A DNA stretch of 64,000 nt from Papiliotrema nemorosa (GCA_032158125.1 JASKOT010000006.1:620001-684000), one strand, 5' to 3'. Shown: positions 1 through 10,984, counted from the first letter of the stretch. Notes: generated by a model not told the origin, from the sequence alone. A program made the numbers and translations.

Positions 1-646
1 TAACCCAATCAAGGTGCAAGGCCTGTCCCATATACCTTCATTTGCTCGGCACGCAGATCCACCTCCAGAATGGCTCCTCGACTCTATGCCGACATTATCT
101 CTCGACCTGTCGTTCCCAGGTCCAAGACCTCCCCCGAAAATCATACAAAGCGTGACCATCGAACGAATGCGTCTAGCGGAACGAGGAGGCAAAATGCGTG
201 CGTCGGGAACGATCATTGCCGAGGTCGAGCTACCGGAAGGGATGAAGACGGTAGATGTGGACGTTGTGGAGGTCCTGCCGGATGTGTTGGTGTATGACGG
301 GGAAGCAGGTGAAGAGGATGCCGACCCAGACGATCCGCCACCTAGGGCATTTGGGCATATCCAACCGGAAGAGTTTCTCGATGCAGAGACAAGCCCCTCA
401 TCGGATCCTGAATTCCCTTATCGTCTAATAGTCCGCGCTCCGCTATATGACATTCCCGTCGACGTTTTACCCGGTCGAGACAAAGTCCTATCGGACTTTG
501 TGGGCAAGGTGGTGTTCCGAGGAGGAGCGCAAGCGGGCGTCAAGGGTACAGCAAGTGTGAGAGTCGAGTTGAAGGGTATAGATGGACGGGTTAGGTTGGA
601 CAATCTCCCTGTGAAGGGAGAATTCTGGGTCGGAAGGCAAAGGTGA
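1..646 (+). CDS. C-terminal part of an unidentified protein, 5' truncated by window edge
   Basis: An open frame enters from the left edge (frame beginning at base 2) and stops with TGA at 644-646. No start codon is visible, so about 214 C-terminal residues are seen. The sequence is rich in alternating hydrophobic/polar residues, suggesting beta-strands, with an acidic, proline-rich loop (around residues 95-130) in the middle. It ends in a basic FWVGRQR. No transmembrane segment, signal or catalytic motif is visible in this part. It faintly resembles the repeated beta-rich luminal domains of fungal Tag1-type vacuolar membrane proteins, but that is only an impression and no function is claimed. 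It lies tail-to-tail with the next gene. Confidence 0.6.
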   Translation, partial: NPIKVQGLSHIPSFARHADPPPEWLLDSMPTLSLDLSFPGPRPPPKIIQSVTIERMRLAERGGKMRASGTIIAEVELPEGMKTVDVDVVEVLPDVLVYDGEAGEEDADPDDPPPRAFGHIQPEEFLDAETSPSSDPEFPYRLIVRAPLYDIPVDVLPGRDKVLSDFVGKVVFRGGAQAGVKGTASVRVELKGIDGRVRLDNLPVKGEFWVGRQR

Positions 647-934
647 TTTCATTTTGTATTGTAACATGGTGTTTCAGTTGGGAAATCTGTTGTGATCTTT
701 AGATATATGGAACCGCGATTTGGAAGTAAGGTACTGTCCACATATATACATGTGATGTTTTCACACAAATCGTCAGGAAAACGTCACGAAACTCATTACT
801 CGATCATTACGATACAACGCGCATATGCACGGTCCCCTCTCTGACCCAGAGTGGATATTCTGCGCTCGATTTTGTCATGTCCAGCTGTATACACACCCCT
901 CCTCTCCACACCTTTCACCTTCGACGACCATTTC

Positions 935-2300
935 TCACCATCCCGCATCGAAGTTGGTTTGATCGTATCGCTGGTGATAGTCGCTGTCCAAACCCAAAGG
1001 ATCCTCTCCCGCCAGGTCGTTCAGCGAGACAAAGTCGAATTCTGCCTCGTAGGGATATGGCATACCCTCCAGCGGGTTAAAATCGATATATCCTTCCTCT
1101 TCGGCAAGGTATTCTCCAGGAATGACGACCCCATCACGGCGTGTATCTCGGCTCGGCTCGGCGAAAGGGTTGTGCCATGAATCAAGTTCATGCGCGGTCC
1201 GATAGGCGTTACGCGGCCTCACTCTTCTCCCGGTCGACATGTCCCCATCATCTGGATCCTCGTCTCTGCCTCGTCGTCGCCTTCCAGGTAAAGTGTCTAG
1301 GTACGATGCGGAGGCTTCGGGCAAGAATGACGGTCTAGTGTTTCCTCTTCTACGTTGTGGCACTCCGCTCGCGGCATCGTCGGGGGTCGGCTGTCTGCCC
1401 GTCTGTCGACTGATATACTCGTCCAACCAGACTCGACTAGGTGACCGAGGCGCATCGCGCGCAGCACCAGACGGGGAGAGAGGCGTAGGTCGGTCCGGAT
1501 TGTCTCCCTCTTGAGCAGCAGCGGCATCGGCCGTACGAGCCAGAGCTCGACTAGGGGAGAATGACGGACTGGCACTTCGTCTTCGAGCACTGGAAGCTCG
1601 CGGACGTGGAGCTGCAAGATTGAGCGGATCAGGAGAGAGAGGTCGACTGGAGGGTGGTGATGTGAGACGAATACGAGGCAACGTTTGTGCTCTCTCGCCA
1701 GAAGGGGATCGGGGATCGAGGAAGAGGGGTTCTCGACTGGATCCATCCCGTGGAGCATGAGGGTCGTCGGCATACAAAAAGTTTGCGGCTTCCTGGGCTG
1801 ACCGCAAGAATTCTTCTGGGGGTCGTGTCAAACCCCTTCGATAGGCTGGTCGGCGTCGAGGAGGAGACTCGTCACGAGACGGTCGGGGACATCGTTTGCC
1901 TCGAAGGATTTGCTACTTGTGAGCGAGAAGCTTGACTCGAATGGGCACGTACCTGAACCAGGGTTTGAAAGCATGCTTGGACGGCTTTGTCGTCGGGGTC
2001 GAGATGCCTGATGAAGCTGTTGAACCTTCTATCCTCGGGGAGGTCAAGCAGCGGGTCCCCCAAGCTCTGCTCGCTGAGAGAGTTAGCAGCGCTTTATATC
2101 TAGTTGCTAGAGAGACTACACACAATAGCTTCTCTATTTTTGACACGAGTTGACAGTCATATTCACGTCGAGACCATTTACCCATCACGAGACGATTCCT
2201 AGAACGCCGGAGCGCGGCGCGGCTGGAGCGAGTTGATGGGGGGTTATTTTCTTGGCTTCCAAGTGGGCACCAGCTATTTTCCAGGCACAATGTCGATGAT
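935..2300 (-). CDS. Unknown disordered Ser/Pro/Arg-rich protein; first exon not fixed
   Basis: The last exon is open for about 330 codons and stops at 935. It encodes an Arg/Ser/Pro-rich disordered body followed by a less repetitive acidic C-terminus (SLNDLAGEDPLGLDSDY). A 5' exon (about 1955-2080) reads DPLLDLPEDRRFNSFIRHL and joins across a short intron with donor GTACGT and acceptor AAGTAG near 1915. Another intron (donor GTAAAT near 2180, CTAAC branch point, CTCTCAG acceptor) lies upstream. I could not find an in-frame ATG exon compatible with both, so the start is open and the 2300 boundary is approximate. No known domain is recognised. It is divergent from BUD31. Confidence 0.45.
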
Positions 2301-2603
2301 CTATGCTATTGATGATTGAAATAGAGATCTTTCGAGTCGATGTCGAGGTCGCCGTCAAGAGAGTATGGCCGAGTAGGAGGTGAAAGGATCCACAGTGAGC
2401 ATGGATTGAAAACAGCAACAGGGAGAGTTGAGACAACCGGGTGGCGACAAATGGTGGTGTTTATGCTTAATTTATCCGAGTCCTTATATATTATTTTTTG
2501 GGTGGGTATTTACACCTACCCCTATTTTATCCCAGTCCCAAAAGGTTGCCCCGCCTTTCATCAACGCATCTTTGGACAACCTGTTACAACCTATACATCG
2601 ACC

Positions 2604-3279
2604 ATGCCAAAGATAAGGACACAACGTACAAAACCACCTCCAGAGGGCTTCGAGGATATCCAGTGAGCTACCTCTGGCATGAGAGCTTGAGGAGTTAGCT
2701 CACGGACAGGGATGTGCTGGAAGATTACGACAAGAAGATGCGAGACGCAGAGAGCGACGATCACGAGGGAAAGCGGAAGGTCGAATCAGTCTGGTGAGAC
2801 CCAGAGACCCCAATTATGAGCACGACTAATATGCAACAGGCCAATAATGCGAATAACACACGCTCGTTCGAGGTATATATACGACTTGTATTACAAACGA
2901 GAATTGATATCGCGTGAATTGTACGATTGGTTGCTCAAGCAGAAGTACGCCGATGCAGAGTGAGTCGCTGTGCGGAGAATCCTTGGCAGGTGCTGACGCT
3001 CAGCCTGATAGCCAAGTGGAAGAAGTGTGTAGACCTTACCAACCAACGCTCATGGTAAAAGCTGACTTTTCAGACAAGGATACGAGAAGCTATGTTGTGT
3101 GAGGTGTATAGCGACGAGGGATATGAACTTCCAAGGGTCTACGTGTATATGCCGAGTACCCAAGGCGAGCTTGAAGAAGGGAATAGTGGTCGAGTGTCCT
3201 CATTGTGGTACGTCGCCGGTCGCGTAGGTGGAATCGAGCTGATGTTATAGGATGTCGGGGATGTGCATCGTCTGATTAG
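2604..3279 (+). CDS. BUD31: Bud31/G10 pre-mRNA splicing factor
   Basis: Six exons can be joined without ambiguity: 2604-2662, 2710-2793, 2840-2959, 3004-3024, 3074-3207 and 3251-3279. The product is about 148 residues, the usual family length. It starts [16 protein letters not shown] and carries the hallmark [22 protein letters not shown] and the C-terminal cysteine-rich zinc-cluster region (LCCVRCI, CICRVP, CPHCGCRGC). Bud31 is a core subunit of the activated spliceosome, in the NineTeen/Prp19-associated layer, and acts in the nucleus. Exon 4 is only 21 nt. All junctions are GT-AG. It lies divergent from the disordered gene upstream and convergent with the acidic unknown gene downstream. Confidence 0.96.
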
Positions 3280-3623
3280 ACATGGATCCAGTCGATGTCA
3301 CTTACTTCATGTATTCTAGTAGACCATACACTAAACGCAGAGTGACCCAGCCAGGTGATGCTTCTGGATAATCATGGCGCCCTTGAAGGGGCGAGCGCTT
3401 TCCTTTGGGCAAGATTACGGTGACAATGCGAAGTACATGCTGCTCAGGGAATGAAATCAATTGCGTTGTGTACCTGCACAAAAGGCCTCGCGTCTAATTT
3501 ATAACAGTACATCAACGTCAAGGCACAACGATCGTGGAACAATACAAGACATTCAGGCTACATAAAATAAATCACGTACTACAGCTACAAATTAAACGGG
3601 GCTCGGACTTCATACCTCTTCGC
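3280..3623. other. Convergent 3' intergenic spacer
   Basis: This stretch between two convergent stop codons holds only 3'-UTR-like AT-richer sequence. No gene, repeat or structured RNA was recognised. Confidence 0.5.
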
Positions 3624-4802
3624 CTACCACCATCGCCATCGCCCCCAGCTCTGACGAGGCAAGACTGTAGCTCCGGTGCCTTCTACATCGAAGTCGGCAT
3701 CCAAGAGTACCAGTCCTGGATCGTCCTCCACTTCATCCAATTCCTCTTCGCCCGCCTCTGACCCTTCGGCACCGTCAATCTCATCCTCGACTACGGATGC
3801 AGCTCGAGAAGAATCTGTCCGGGCGTGACTCTCCGGGACCGGAGTGAGCTCCCTCTCGCTAGAGACCTCAATGGCAGTCTCCTCAGGGGCCGCATTCTCA
3901 GCCGTGCCATCCTTCGCCCTCTTCGATTCAGGTTCTCCCTGCGCTTCGTCCGACGCCATCCTCTTGCCGGCAGGTGCAACCGAACCGCTGGGGCTTGGGA
4001 GGCTCGAAGTCAACACATGTTGTTGGACGGGTGAGAGTGGCCTTGTCGTCAGCTGCATTCACGGTAGTGACTTACAAGGCGTCAGGATGACGAGAACTCC
4101 CAGCTTCTCCTTGCTTGAAGATGTGAGACGCTCTAAGATCATCATCGAGTCTAACATCAGCGGGCTATTCCCTCATGATTCGCCTTCACTTACGGATCTG
4201 TCTGCTCCATTCCCAACATCTTGTTTGCGATAAAAGTCGCACCCCTCTCCTCATGCCGGAGAAGCTCCATGTACTCCGTCCACTCGTTGCGGGTAGCGGC
4301 AAAACCGTACTTGAAGGGATATCGCCAGCCTTTTGCTTTGCACTGGCTTGCCCTGCGTGTGGCTCTCTCGAGGAGCTCGAGTGCGCGGTTGTGGTCGAGA
4401 TAACGGAGCCTGGTGCCGCGGAGGGTGATTGGAGACTCGCCATCATGCCGACCGGCTGTAAGATAGAAAGCTTGAGCAGATCCCATATCGGACTGAATTT
4501 CGGCCATTCCATCACGTAGGACGCTTCCTTGCTCCTGCCTTTCAGATCACTCTGAATCTTCCGGACTTGAGACTTACGCTGAAAGCTCTTGCTATCCATG
4601 TATATAGCTCCGCCAACGCCTCCGTCACCAAGGAAGTTCTATCGACCGCGAATGTAGTGTTCTCCAAACAAGCCGTTTCTCCCACATTAAGCGCGGTGTA
4701 CTTGTCAAAGGAGGAGGCCAAGTCGTGTATTTCACGTCCCTCGGAACGCCTTGAGGTAGTTTGCATCCTCTGAACACTGCTTTGAAGCTGCTGAGAAGAC
4801 AT
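3624..4802 (-). CDS. Unknown protein with acidic C-terminus
   Basis: Four exons splice cleanly: start ATG at 4802 (MSSQQLQSSVQRMQ), donor GTAAGT after TWIARAFS, then MAEIQSDMGSAQ, a short exon between a GTAAGT donor and two TAG/AAG acceptors (about 4072-4148), and a last exon ending in TAG at 3624. The product is about 320 residues. The N-terminal half is helical and well ordered (residues 1-190). The C-terminal third is disordered, with a basic KRMASDE patch followed by a long Glu/Asp run (EAGEEELDEVEDD). No catalytic motif or membrane segment is seen and I do not recognise the family. It could be a nuclear or chromatin-linked factor, but nothing in the sequence proves that. Confidence 0.7.
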
Positions 4803-4991
4803 GCTATTGAGCAAAGATGCTGTAAACACTCGAAATTTGCGTGTGCAAGAGGACAATGAGAGCGAAAGGCCGGAAAAATGGGGATACAAGTGCAGACGAA
4901 GATCGATCTTGACTTGACCGTACCCACACATATACGAGAGATTCCCTCAGTAGGTCTCGCCCATGGACACGCCCAGGCAGTGTGACGAGGA

Positions 4992-5080
4992 GCCTCGTTC
5001 TTGTTTTCCCGTCAGCCCCGTTTCTGTTTATCGTCAGCCTCGTTCTTGTTTGTGGTCAGCCCCGTTCTTGTTTGTCGTAC
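4992..5080. repeat. Four tandem copies of a 22-23 bp unit
   Basis: Four adjacent units begin GCCTCGTT or GCCCCGTT and end CGTCA, GGTCA or CGTAC. Unit lengths are 23, 22, 22 and 22 bp with a handful of substitutions, and units alternate between the CCT and CCC forms. The array sits about 190 bp upstream of the acidic unknown gene (minus strand). It is a small minisatellite. Nothing indicates CRISPR: there are no spacers. Confidence 0.85.
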
Positions 5081-5370
5081 ACGTCAATCTAGCCGGGGAG
5101 TCTGATCAATCCACGATCACTATGATCTCGCACGGAGAGAGGTACAGTACATATGAACTTGATTAAAAGATTGTTGGTAGCAGTCGGCAACCGCTCGAGG
5201 TATCTCTCCCCGGGTCATCGAAGTCGATGTTTGGGTCGTGACGAACAATGAATTGTGTTCAAGTCTGTGCTCCAGAGGAAGCCCGAGAAAGCTTAAACTC
5301 GTGACCCTTAGTAATAAATAATAAATGAGTGTGGTATATAAACGCAGAAATGCTCATTTGCGCATTAGTA

Positions 5371-5711
5371 CGCTGTCACAGTGAGTTATGGCCCAGTGCT
5401 GTAGCTCGCTCTGTGCCCCGTCTCTGTGATTGGCTTTGGCTCCTAGAGTCAAGGTCCCTGCTTCGACTCTCGCCGGGTGAATTCGCATGGCGAACGGTAG
5501 CTGCAGTGATGTCTCAGAGCCGCAATCGGACTCACCTGGCCCTCAATCCCCTCGCCCGTGCTCTCCCGTGGAGTCGGCCGAGCACATTGGCGGACAGACT
5601 GGGGCAAAGGGGGACATGCCCCCTTGCGGAAGTATGCGGCAGGAGGTACTCCTGTCGTAGTGAGACAAGACGCGTACACAAGACTTGCAACCAAATTTTT
5701 TGTACTTGGGG
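5371..5711 (+). mobile_element. SINE-like element, copy 1
   Basis: The 5' part contains a match to the internal RNA polymerase III A box (TGGCCCAGTGC, 5389-5399) and, 70 bp on, a B-box-like TGCTTCGACTC (5459-5469), as in tRNA-derived SINE heads. A body of about 230 bp follows and ends near an AAATTTTTTG tract. The whole block aligns with a second copy 756 bp downstream in the same orientation, starting at the same CGCTRTCACAGTGAGTTAT. The tRNA stems are degenerate, so this is not a working tRNA gene. No convincing target-site duplication is visible. Confidence 0.55.
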
Positions 5712-6126
5712 ACGGGAGTGACGCCACTTGCGGGTTAAGACAACAAAGTGGTTGGCAACGAGACGGCAAGCCGGGCCGGTTCTCAACGCGGCTATTGACA
5801 TGCAGCTATAACTCGAAAGCTTGGGGACGAGACCAGAGGTGATCAATGGGCCTTACCTGTAGCGTTGTAGGCAAGATATTATGTAGTTCCACGATACAGG
5901 AAAAGCATCGTGGGTTCGCACACGGCATTGTCGACGATCACCTTCGGATTGGCCTCGACGTGTATTACACTCAATGCCTAGGTTTATCCTGACACACCTG
6001 GACAGCAAGTATTGCATCTAATTGGTGCTTTCGGCGGGAGAGGATGATGCGTAGTGAATTGAGTGCAAAACCTCCGCATGAGATGTCCGCTACAAGACAT
6101 CTCGACCGCCTACATACTCCACCAAG

Positions 6127-6430
6127 CGCTATCACAGTGAGTTATAGCTTAATGCTATGACTTGCTCCGTGCTCCAGCTCTAGAAAGTCCCCGGTTCGAC
6201 TCTCATCCAGTGAATTGCTTAGTGAACGGCGTTGCCGGGCTTCCTAGAGACGTAACCGGACTCACCTGACCACCAATCCCTTCGCCCGTGCTCTTCCGTG
6301 GAGTCGGCCATTCATATTGGACGTTCAGACTGGGGGCAGGAGGGAGAAACACCCTGATAAAGGTCGCGAGACATCTATTCTCGTAGTGAGAGGATGACGC
6401 ATGACGGTTGCAATCAAAATTTTTGGGTAC
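6127..6430 (+). mobile_element. SINE-like element, copy 2
   Basis: This is the second direct copy of the 5371 element, roughly three-quarters identical by eye and missing about 20 bp between the two boxes. The A box is TAGCTTAATGC (6145-6155) and the B box GGTTCGACTCT (6193-6203), closer to the tRNA consensus than in copy 1. The conserved body includes GGACTCACCTG and CCGTGGAGTCGGCC. The end again falls at a CAAAATTTTTGG tract, a plausible tail or terminator. Confidence 0.55.
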
Positions 6431-6801
6431 CAGCAAGAGAGAGACAGCAAGGGAAACTGCGCTTTCAAGGTTCTCGCCACCGAGATGTGGGCAGGCCTTT
6501 TCGCTAGCTCAAACGAGCGTATTCATCGTATCTAGTTCCGGTTCAAGAGGACGGGCCATGACATGGACGAAGATCTTTACGATGAGTACATTGCTTATCG
6601 CAGGCATGATTGTGACACATTACAATGCATGCCACCTCGCTTTGCCGTGTGCGCTCAGTAAAGGTGAAGCGACAAATAACGACCCTGAATGCTTCCGCCA
6701 CGCTCCTACAGCTGACTATCACGGGCGTTTATTTTGATTTTCTGAACATCTCTCGAACACCACTACAACGACGACGACGACGACCAGAGCTCGACCGCAT
6801 C

Positions 6802-8222
6802 ATGCCGGACATCAAGCTCAAGAACCAGCCATTCGATCTCGCTTTTCACCCTACAGAATCTGTCGTCTATACTGGGCTGCTCACGGGAGAAGTCAAGGCG
6901 TTCAGATATGACCAGTCTACGGGCGAATCTTCAACTTCGTGGAGTGTCAGACCGACCAAGAGGACCATGAGGTCGGTCGATACGTCTCATGATGGAAAGT
7001 CAGTCTGGACGGGGGGAAAGTCTGGGACTCTTTAGTAAGTTGCCCGTATTCGCTTTTGCGAGCTTGACTAATCCGGCCAGTCAGCTCGACGCTTCAAGTG
7101 GGACATCTCAGGCTGAGCGTGATGGACATGGGTAGGTTGGGATGATTTTACAGGTAGCTGAGCTGATTTCAGTGCTCCGATCAATCGAGCAGCATGCATC
7201 ACAGATAGTCTAGTCGTCACGGGGGATGATGACGGAGTGATCAAAGTGAGTCTTCCATTTGCGATATTCTTAATGCTTTCTCGATCACGAGTGTTCAGAA
7301 CTGACTCACCTGTAGTTCTGGGATCCAAGAAAAGAGGAAGCCGTCAGGTCATTCACGCATCATTTCGAATATATCTCAGATTTCGCCTACTTTGACGACA
7401 AGCACCAGCTAGTCACCACATCGTGAGATTTTAGCTTGTGAGGGTCATGCTGGTCGCTGATTGTCAGGGGTGATGGGCATTTGTCGGTGATAGATATACG
7501 GTCGAATAAGACTACACCGCTGTCTGTTTCAGATGATCAGGAGGACGAGCTGTTGTCGATTGTGCCGATCAAGGGAGGGACCAAGAGTGTTGTGGGATCT
7601 ACTCTGGGTGTGCTGTCTATATGGAACAGGGCCAAGGGCTGGCAGGACTGTGAGTGACTTTCTGCCAGTGATTCTTGTACTGAGCTGATAACCAGGCGTG
7701 GATAGGATACCGGGACATCCAGCTTCGGTCGATGCGATGGTTTCTCTTGGACCGGACATCATCGCGACCGGTTCAGAGGATGGCATGATCAGAGTGCTAC
7801 AGGTCCTCCCACATAAATTCTGTGAGCCGACTCACTTACTTTGCGGTAATGTGACGGAAAATGGCTGATAATTTACAGTGGGCGTGATTGCAACACATGA
7901 GGAGTACCCGATAGAACGGATGGAGCTGGACTCCACCGGTAAATGGTTGGGTAGCGTCAGTCATGACGATTGCCTCAAACTCACCGATGTCGCGGACATG
8001 TTCGAAGAAAGCGGGGATGAAATGGACGTAGAGGCGGACTCGGATGATGAGGCCGAGGATGATGAGGGCGAAGGCGATGATGATGGAGAGGAGGAAGTTG
8101 ACTCGGACGACTCGGACGAAGATATGGAGAAGGACAAAAAGAAGAAGAACAAGAAGAATGCGCTGGGCGATTTCGGAGTCAGTTCGAGAGATAACGACAA
8201 AGCATTCTTTGACGATTTATAA
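6802..8222 (+). CDS. JIP5: WD-repeat protein Jip5 (WDR55 homolog), ribosome biogenesis
   Basis: The gene starts MPDIKLKNQPFDLAFHP at 6802 and joins about seven exons through 45-70 nt introns to TAA at 8220-8222. Recognisable WD blades include VVYTGLLTGEVKAF, VVTGDDDGVIKFWDPR, GTLGVLSIWNR and IIATGSEDGMIRVL. The tail (last ~90 residues) is strongly acidic and then Lys-rich, as in fungal Jip5. Jip5/WDR55 proteins act in the nucleolus in large-subunit rRNA maturation (family knowledge). The first junction splits a Tyr codon (TA|T) at 7034/7081. The last six bases, TTATAA, are also the last six bases of CAF17 on the other strand. Confidence 0.93.
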
Positions 8223-9491
8223 TATGCATCCAGCCTCTACAGCTGCAGATAAAGCCTCGCCTTTACTCGCTTCCACTTGGTATCCTTTCCCATTCAGATC
8301 CACGGTGAGCCTGCCCTTTTCCGATGCGTCTGTCCAACAAGCCCGTTCTGCCATTTCGAGTCGAACGAGGCCTAGGCCAATATTGCTAGCTGTCGGATGG
8401 AGTGACAGAATCTTTCCTGCGCTCTTGGACTTTTTCGACGCGGAAGTCGAAGGCGGGTGATACATAATCTCACCTCTGGCCACTGAAGACGGATTTGAGT
8501 CTAGTTTGATGGGCAGTATCCGCTTGCGTGTAGCGCCGGTATGATAGGTCCGGACGGTGAGCTCCTGTCCCAAATAGCATCCCTTCCTGAAATCGACTAC
8601 ATGTCAGCAGATACATAGACTAGGCTCAAGACTCGTCTCACCTCCCCCGTGAACATCCATGCAGCTTTCCAAGGGCAACGCGGAACCAGGTACAATCTCC
8701 TCAGAGCCTTCGGGAACGCCTAGTAGCATTCGACGGAGGTGGTAGTCCTCTGGAGACTTGACATCATGATCAGAAGCATATGTAGCTGAAGTCAGCGGCC
8801 TCCAGCATGGAGGACAGCAAGGACCCACGCTGGTCCCCTTTGGGCACCAAGATCTGACGGCCCATTCCAGCGCCGCCCCAGCCAGCTCGAAGATCCCAAC
8901 ACCCATTCTCGACAGGTGCAGGCCCGTCAGGCCAGGTCCACGTTGCTTCTGCTGATCCTCCACTTCCAAATTTGAAAGACCTCGCAGGACCAGCCTGATT
9001 GATTCCCGCGTCACCACCCCAGACCGACCAAACGTCCCATTCCTTGGCAACATCCCGGAATTTCACCTTTGAGCGAAGTTTGAATGGAGGCAAGAAAGTC
9101 AATAATGGTTCGGGATGGTCCGATGAGGTCTCGTGTATGATGTAGTAGCCACCTTTGGTAGGGACAATCATGACCGCGTGCAATAATCGACCCTGCGTGT
9201 CAGCCCGACCTATACATTTTACGGGACTGAGCTCACAGAGGCATTCATGAACCCACTGTACCCTCCGCCTATGGCATCGACATCTCGACTAGTCAATCCC
9301 TTCAGAAATTTCTGAGCGTCTGGGCCGGTAATTTGAAGCACAGATCGATGGGGGAGGAGAGCGCAAGAGGGCTCGGTCGAGATTGGTAAGAAGCTCGAGA
9401 CTCGGCGAGCTGCCGATCTGAAGCGAGGAGGCCGAAGCAGTGAGGAGGGTCCAGCGATCGTTCGTGCTGTACACGTAGAGCAGACAAACAT
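8217..9491 (-). CDS. CAF17: Mitochondrial iron-sulfur cluster assembly factor Caf17/Iba57
   Basis: Start ATG at 9491 (MFVCSTCTARTIAGPSS) gives an Arg/Ser-rich mitochondrial presequence. Then come RSVLQITGPDAQKFLKGL, a typical start of the folate-binding GcvT/YgfZ fold, and the family signature KGCYLGQELTVRTYHTG near 8530-8590. The stop TAA is at 8217-8219. Four or more exons are separated by short introns. Iba57 acts in the mitochondrial matrix with Isa1/Isa2 in maturing [4Fe-4S] clusters (family knowledge). The gene is divergent from SKI8 with only 168 bp between start codons, and its last codons overlap JIP5. An upstream in-frame TTG would add residues but is not needed. Confidence 0.93.
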
Positions 9492-9659
9492 ATCTAGATA
9501 TCTGTACACTCTACCCTGTGTATGGATTGTGCGAAAGGGGTCGAAGTGGAATGAATGGGTCAATGACGGAACCCAAAAGCACCGGTTGACAGTCTAATCA
9601 ACTTTCCTCCATCTCGCCTTTACATTCCGACATCACACTCTTCCTTCTGCAATCTCGCA

Positions 9660-10984
9660 ATGGTGAGAGCATTATCACCCTGAGAGATGCACAGGTAGAA
9701 TGAGCTGATTCACGCCGCAGTCTTTGGCATATCTGCAGCAGGAGTCCACCCCTCGTGAGTCCATCCATCTGACCGTTCTTCCTCTCCCTTTCACTGAACT
9801 CTACAGTCCACCCCGACTCCATTTGGGGTTTACAATGGACGGCGAAGAACCACATCATTTCAGGAGCAGCGGATGGTCATGTTCGAGTCTTTGACGCGAC
9901 CACTCTGACGGAACCTCTGCACGATATAGCCGCCCATCCATTAGCCATCTCCGCCCTTACATCCAGTTCGGACGGATCCCGAGCGTTATCCGTCAGTCTA
10001 GACGGAACGGTGGCTCTCATCGATGCAGTAGAAGGCAGAGTGGTCGCTCGAGTAGAGACAGGGAGAGAGAAGGCTGCTGAGGGGGAATCGGGTGAGCTTG
10101 ATCGAATATAGAGCCAAGTGACGAGGGCTGATGATCGTAGAACTACCCGCATTCTCTGGGGCTTTACATCCTGAACAAAAATGTTGGGCATGGTCGGGTA
10201 GATCATCCAAAGTGGCTATCCGATCTATGGAAACGGAGGCTGTTTCCGAAGGCGAGAACGGAGAAGCGTCAGCTACGAGTGCAGTCGGACGAGGGGTGTT
10301 GGGTGGAACGGGGAAGGTGATCGAGACGGGGAAAGGAAAGTTTGGAATGGACCTGCAATTCGTGAGTCCCCCTTGTAGCTCAAGCTCCAGAAGACTGACT
10401 GTCAGTCTCCCGATGGGCAATCTCTGGCTCTGGGAACGGAGACTGGGCATATCGTCGTGGTCGACGTCGAATCTCAGGCGGTGACTGCAACCTACACCTC
10501 GCATTCCATGGCGGTCCGAACACTGTCGTGGTCTCAAGACTCTCAGGTGAGCAAAGTAATACCAGGTATTGCATCTGATTTTCTAGTGGCTATTCTCAGG
10601 CTCAGATGACAACCGAATTATCCTTCATGACGTGCGGGCGGGTCAATCGGGATCCACAGGTTCAGGAGCCGTCGCAATCATGCAAGGACATCAAGGTTGG
10701 GTGCTTAAAGTGGCTTCCAGTCCCGATGCGAAGCTCCTCGGAAGCGGGTGAGCAGGAGGATCAACTGGCTCAATCACAGACTGACGTTCAGTGGGGCAGA
10801 TGGTTTGGTCAAGCTGTGGGATATCGGACAGAGGACATGTGTTTCGACCAATTCGTCGACGGCAAACGTGTGGGGCTTTGCTTGGCAACCAGTTCCGTCC
10901 GAAACGTTTGCTGCGGGCAAGCAGTTTGTGGTTGGTGGGGACGATCGAGGGGTCACGCTGTATAGAGCGGCTGGTGCTGCATAG
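9660..10984 (+). CDS. SKI8: WD-repeat protein Ski8 (WDR61 type)
   Basis: The first coding exon is only the ATG at 9660-9662, followed directly by GTGAGA. Translation resumes at 9721 (SLAYLQQESTPR). WD blades follow: SIWGLQW, NHIISGAADGHVRVFDA, LGTETGHIVVVDVES, WLFSGSDDNRIILHDVRAG, LGSGGADGLVKLWDIG and FVVGGDDRGVTLYRA. This order and the overall length (about 350 residues) fit Ski8/Wdr61. In yeast Ski8 scaffolds the Ski complex that feeds cytoplasmic 3'-5' mRNA decay and has a separate meiotic role; in animals WDR61 also sits in Paf1C (family knowledge). About six short introns. It shares a 168-bp divergent promoter with CAF17. Confidence 0.88.

Larger units (their letters stand above)
4803..6801. 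other. 2.0-kb intergenic region between divergent genes, repeat-bearing
   Basis: No credible coding exon is present; open frames here lack introns, homology and consistent composition. The stretch holds a 22-bp tandem repeat (4992-5080) and two direct copies of a SINE-like element (5371-5711 and 6127-6430), described separately. A CGACGACGACGAC run lies just before the JIP5 start. Confidence 0.6.

Noticed and set aside
1297..1773. 158-codon minus-strand open frame
   Set aside because: It is a shadow of the Arg/Ser-rich exon at 935-1900 in another frame; the longer frame has the better C-terminus.
4992..5080. CRISPR-like array
   Set aside because: Units are adjacent without spacers, and the host is a eukaryote.
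5329..5846. Open frames of 94-130 codons on both strands
   Set aside because: They lie inside SINE-like copy 1, are not shared as frames with copy 2, and have no splice logic.
8044..8460. Basic 138-codon plus-strand open frame
   Set aside because: It is a shadow of the acidic JIP5 tail and the CAF17 end.
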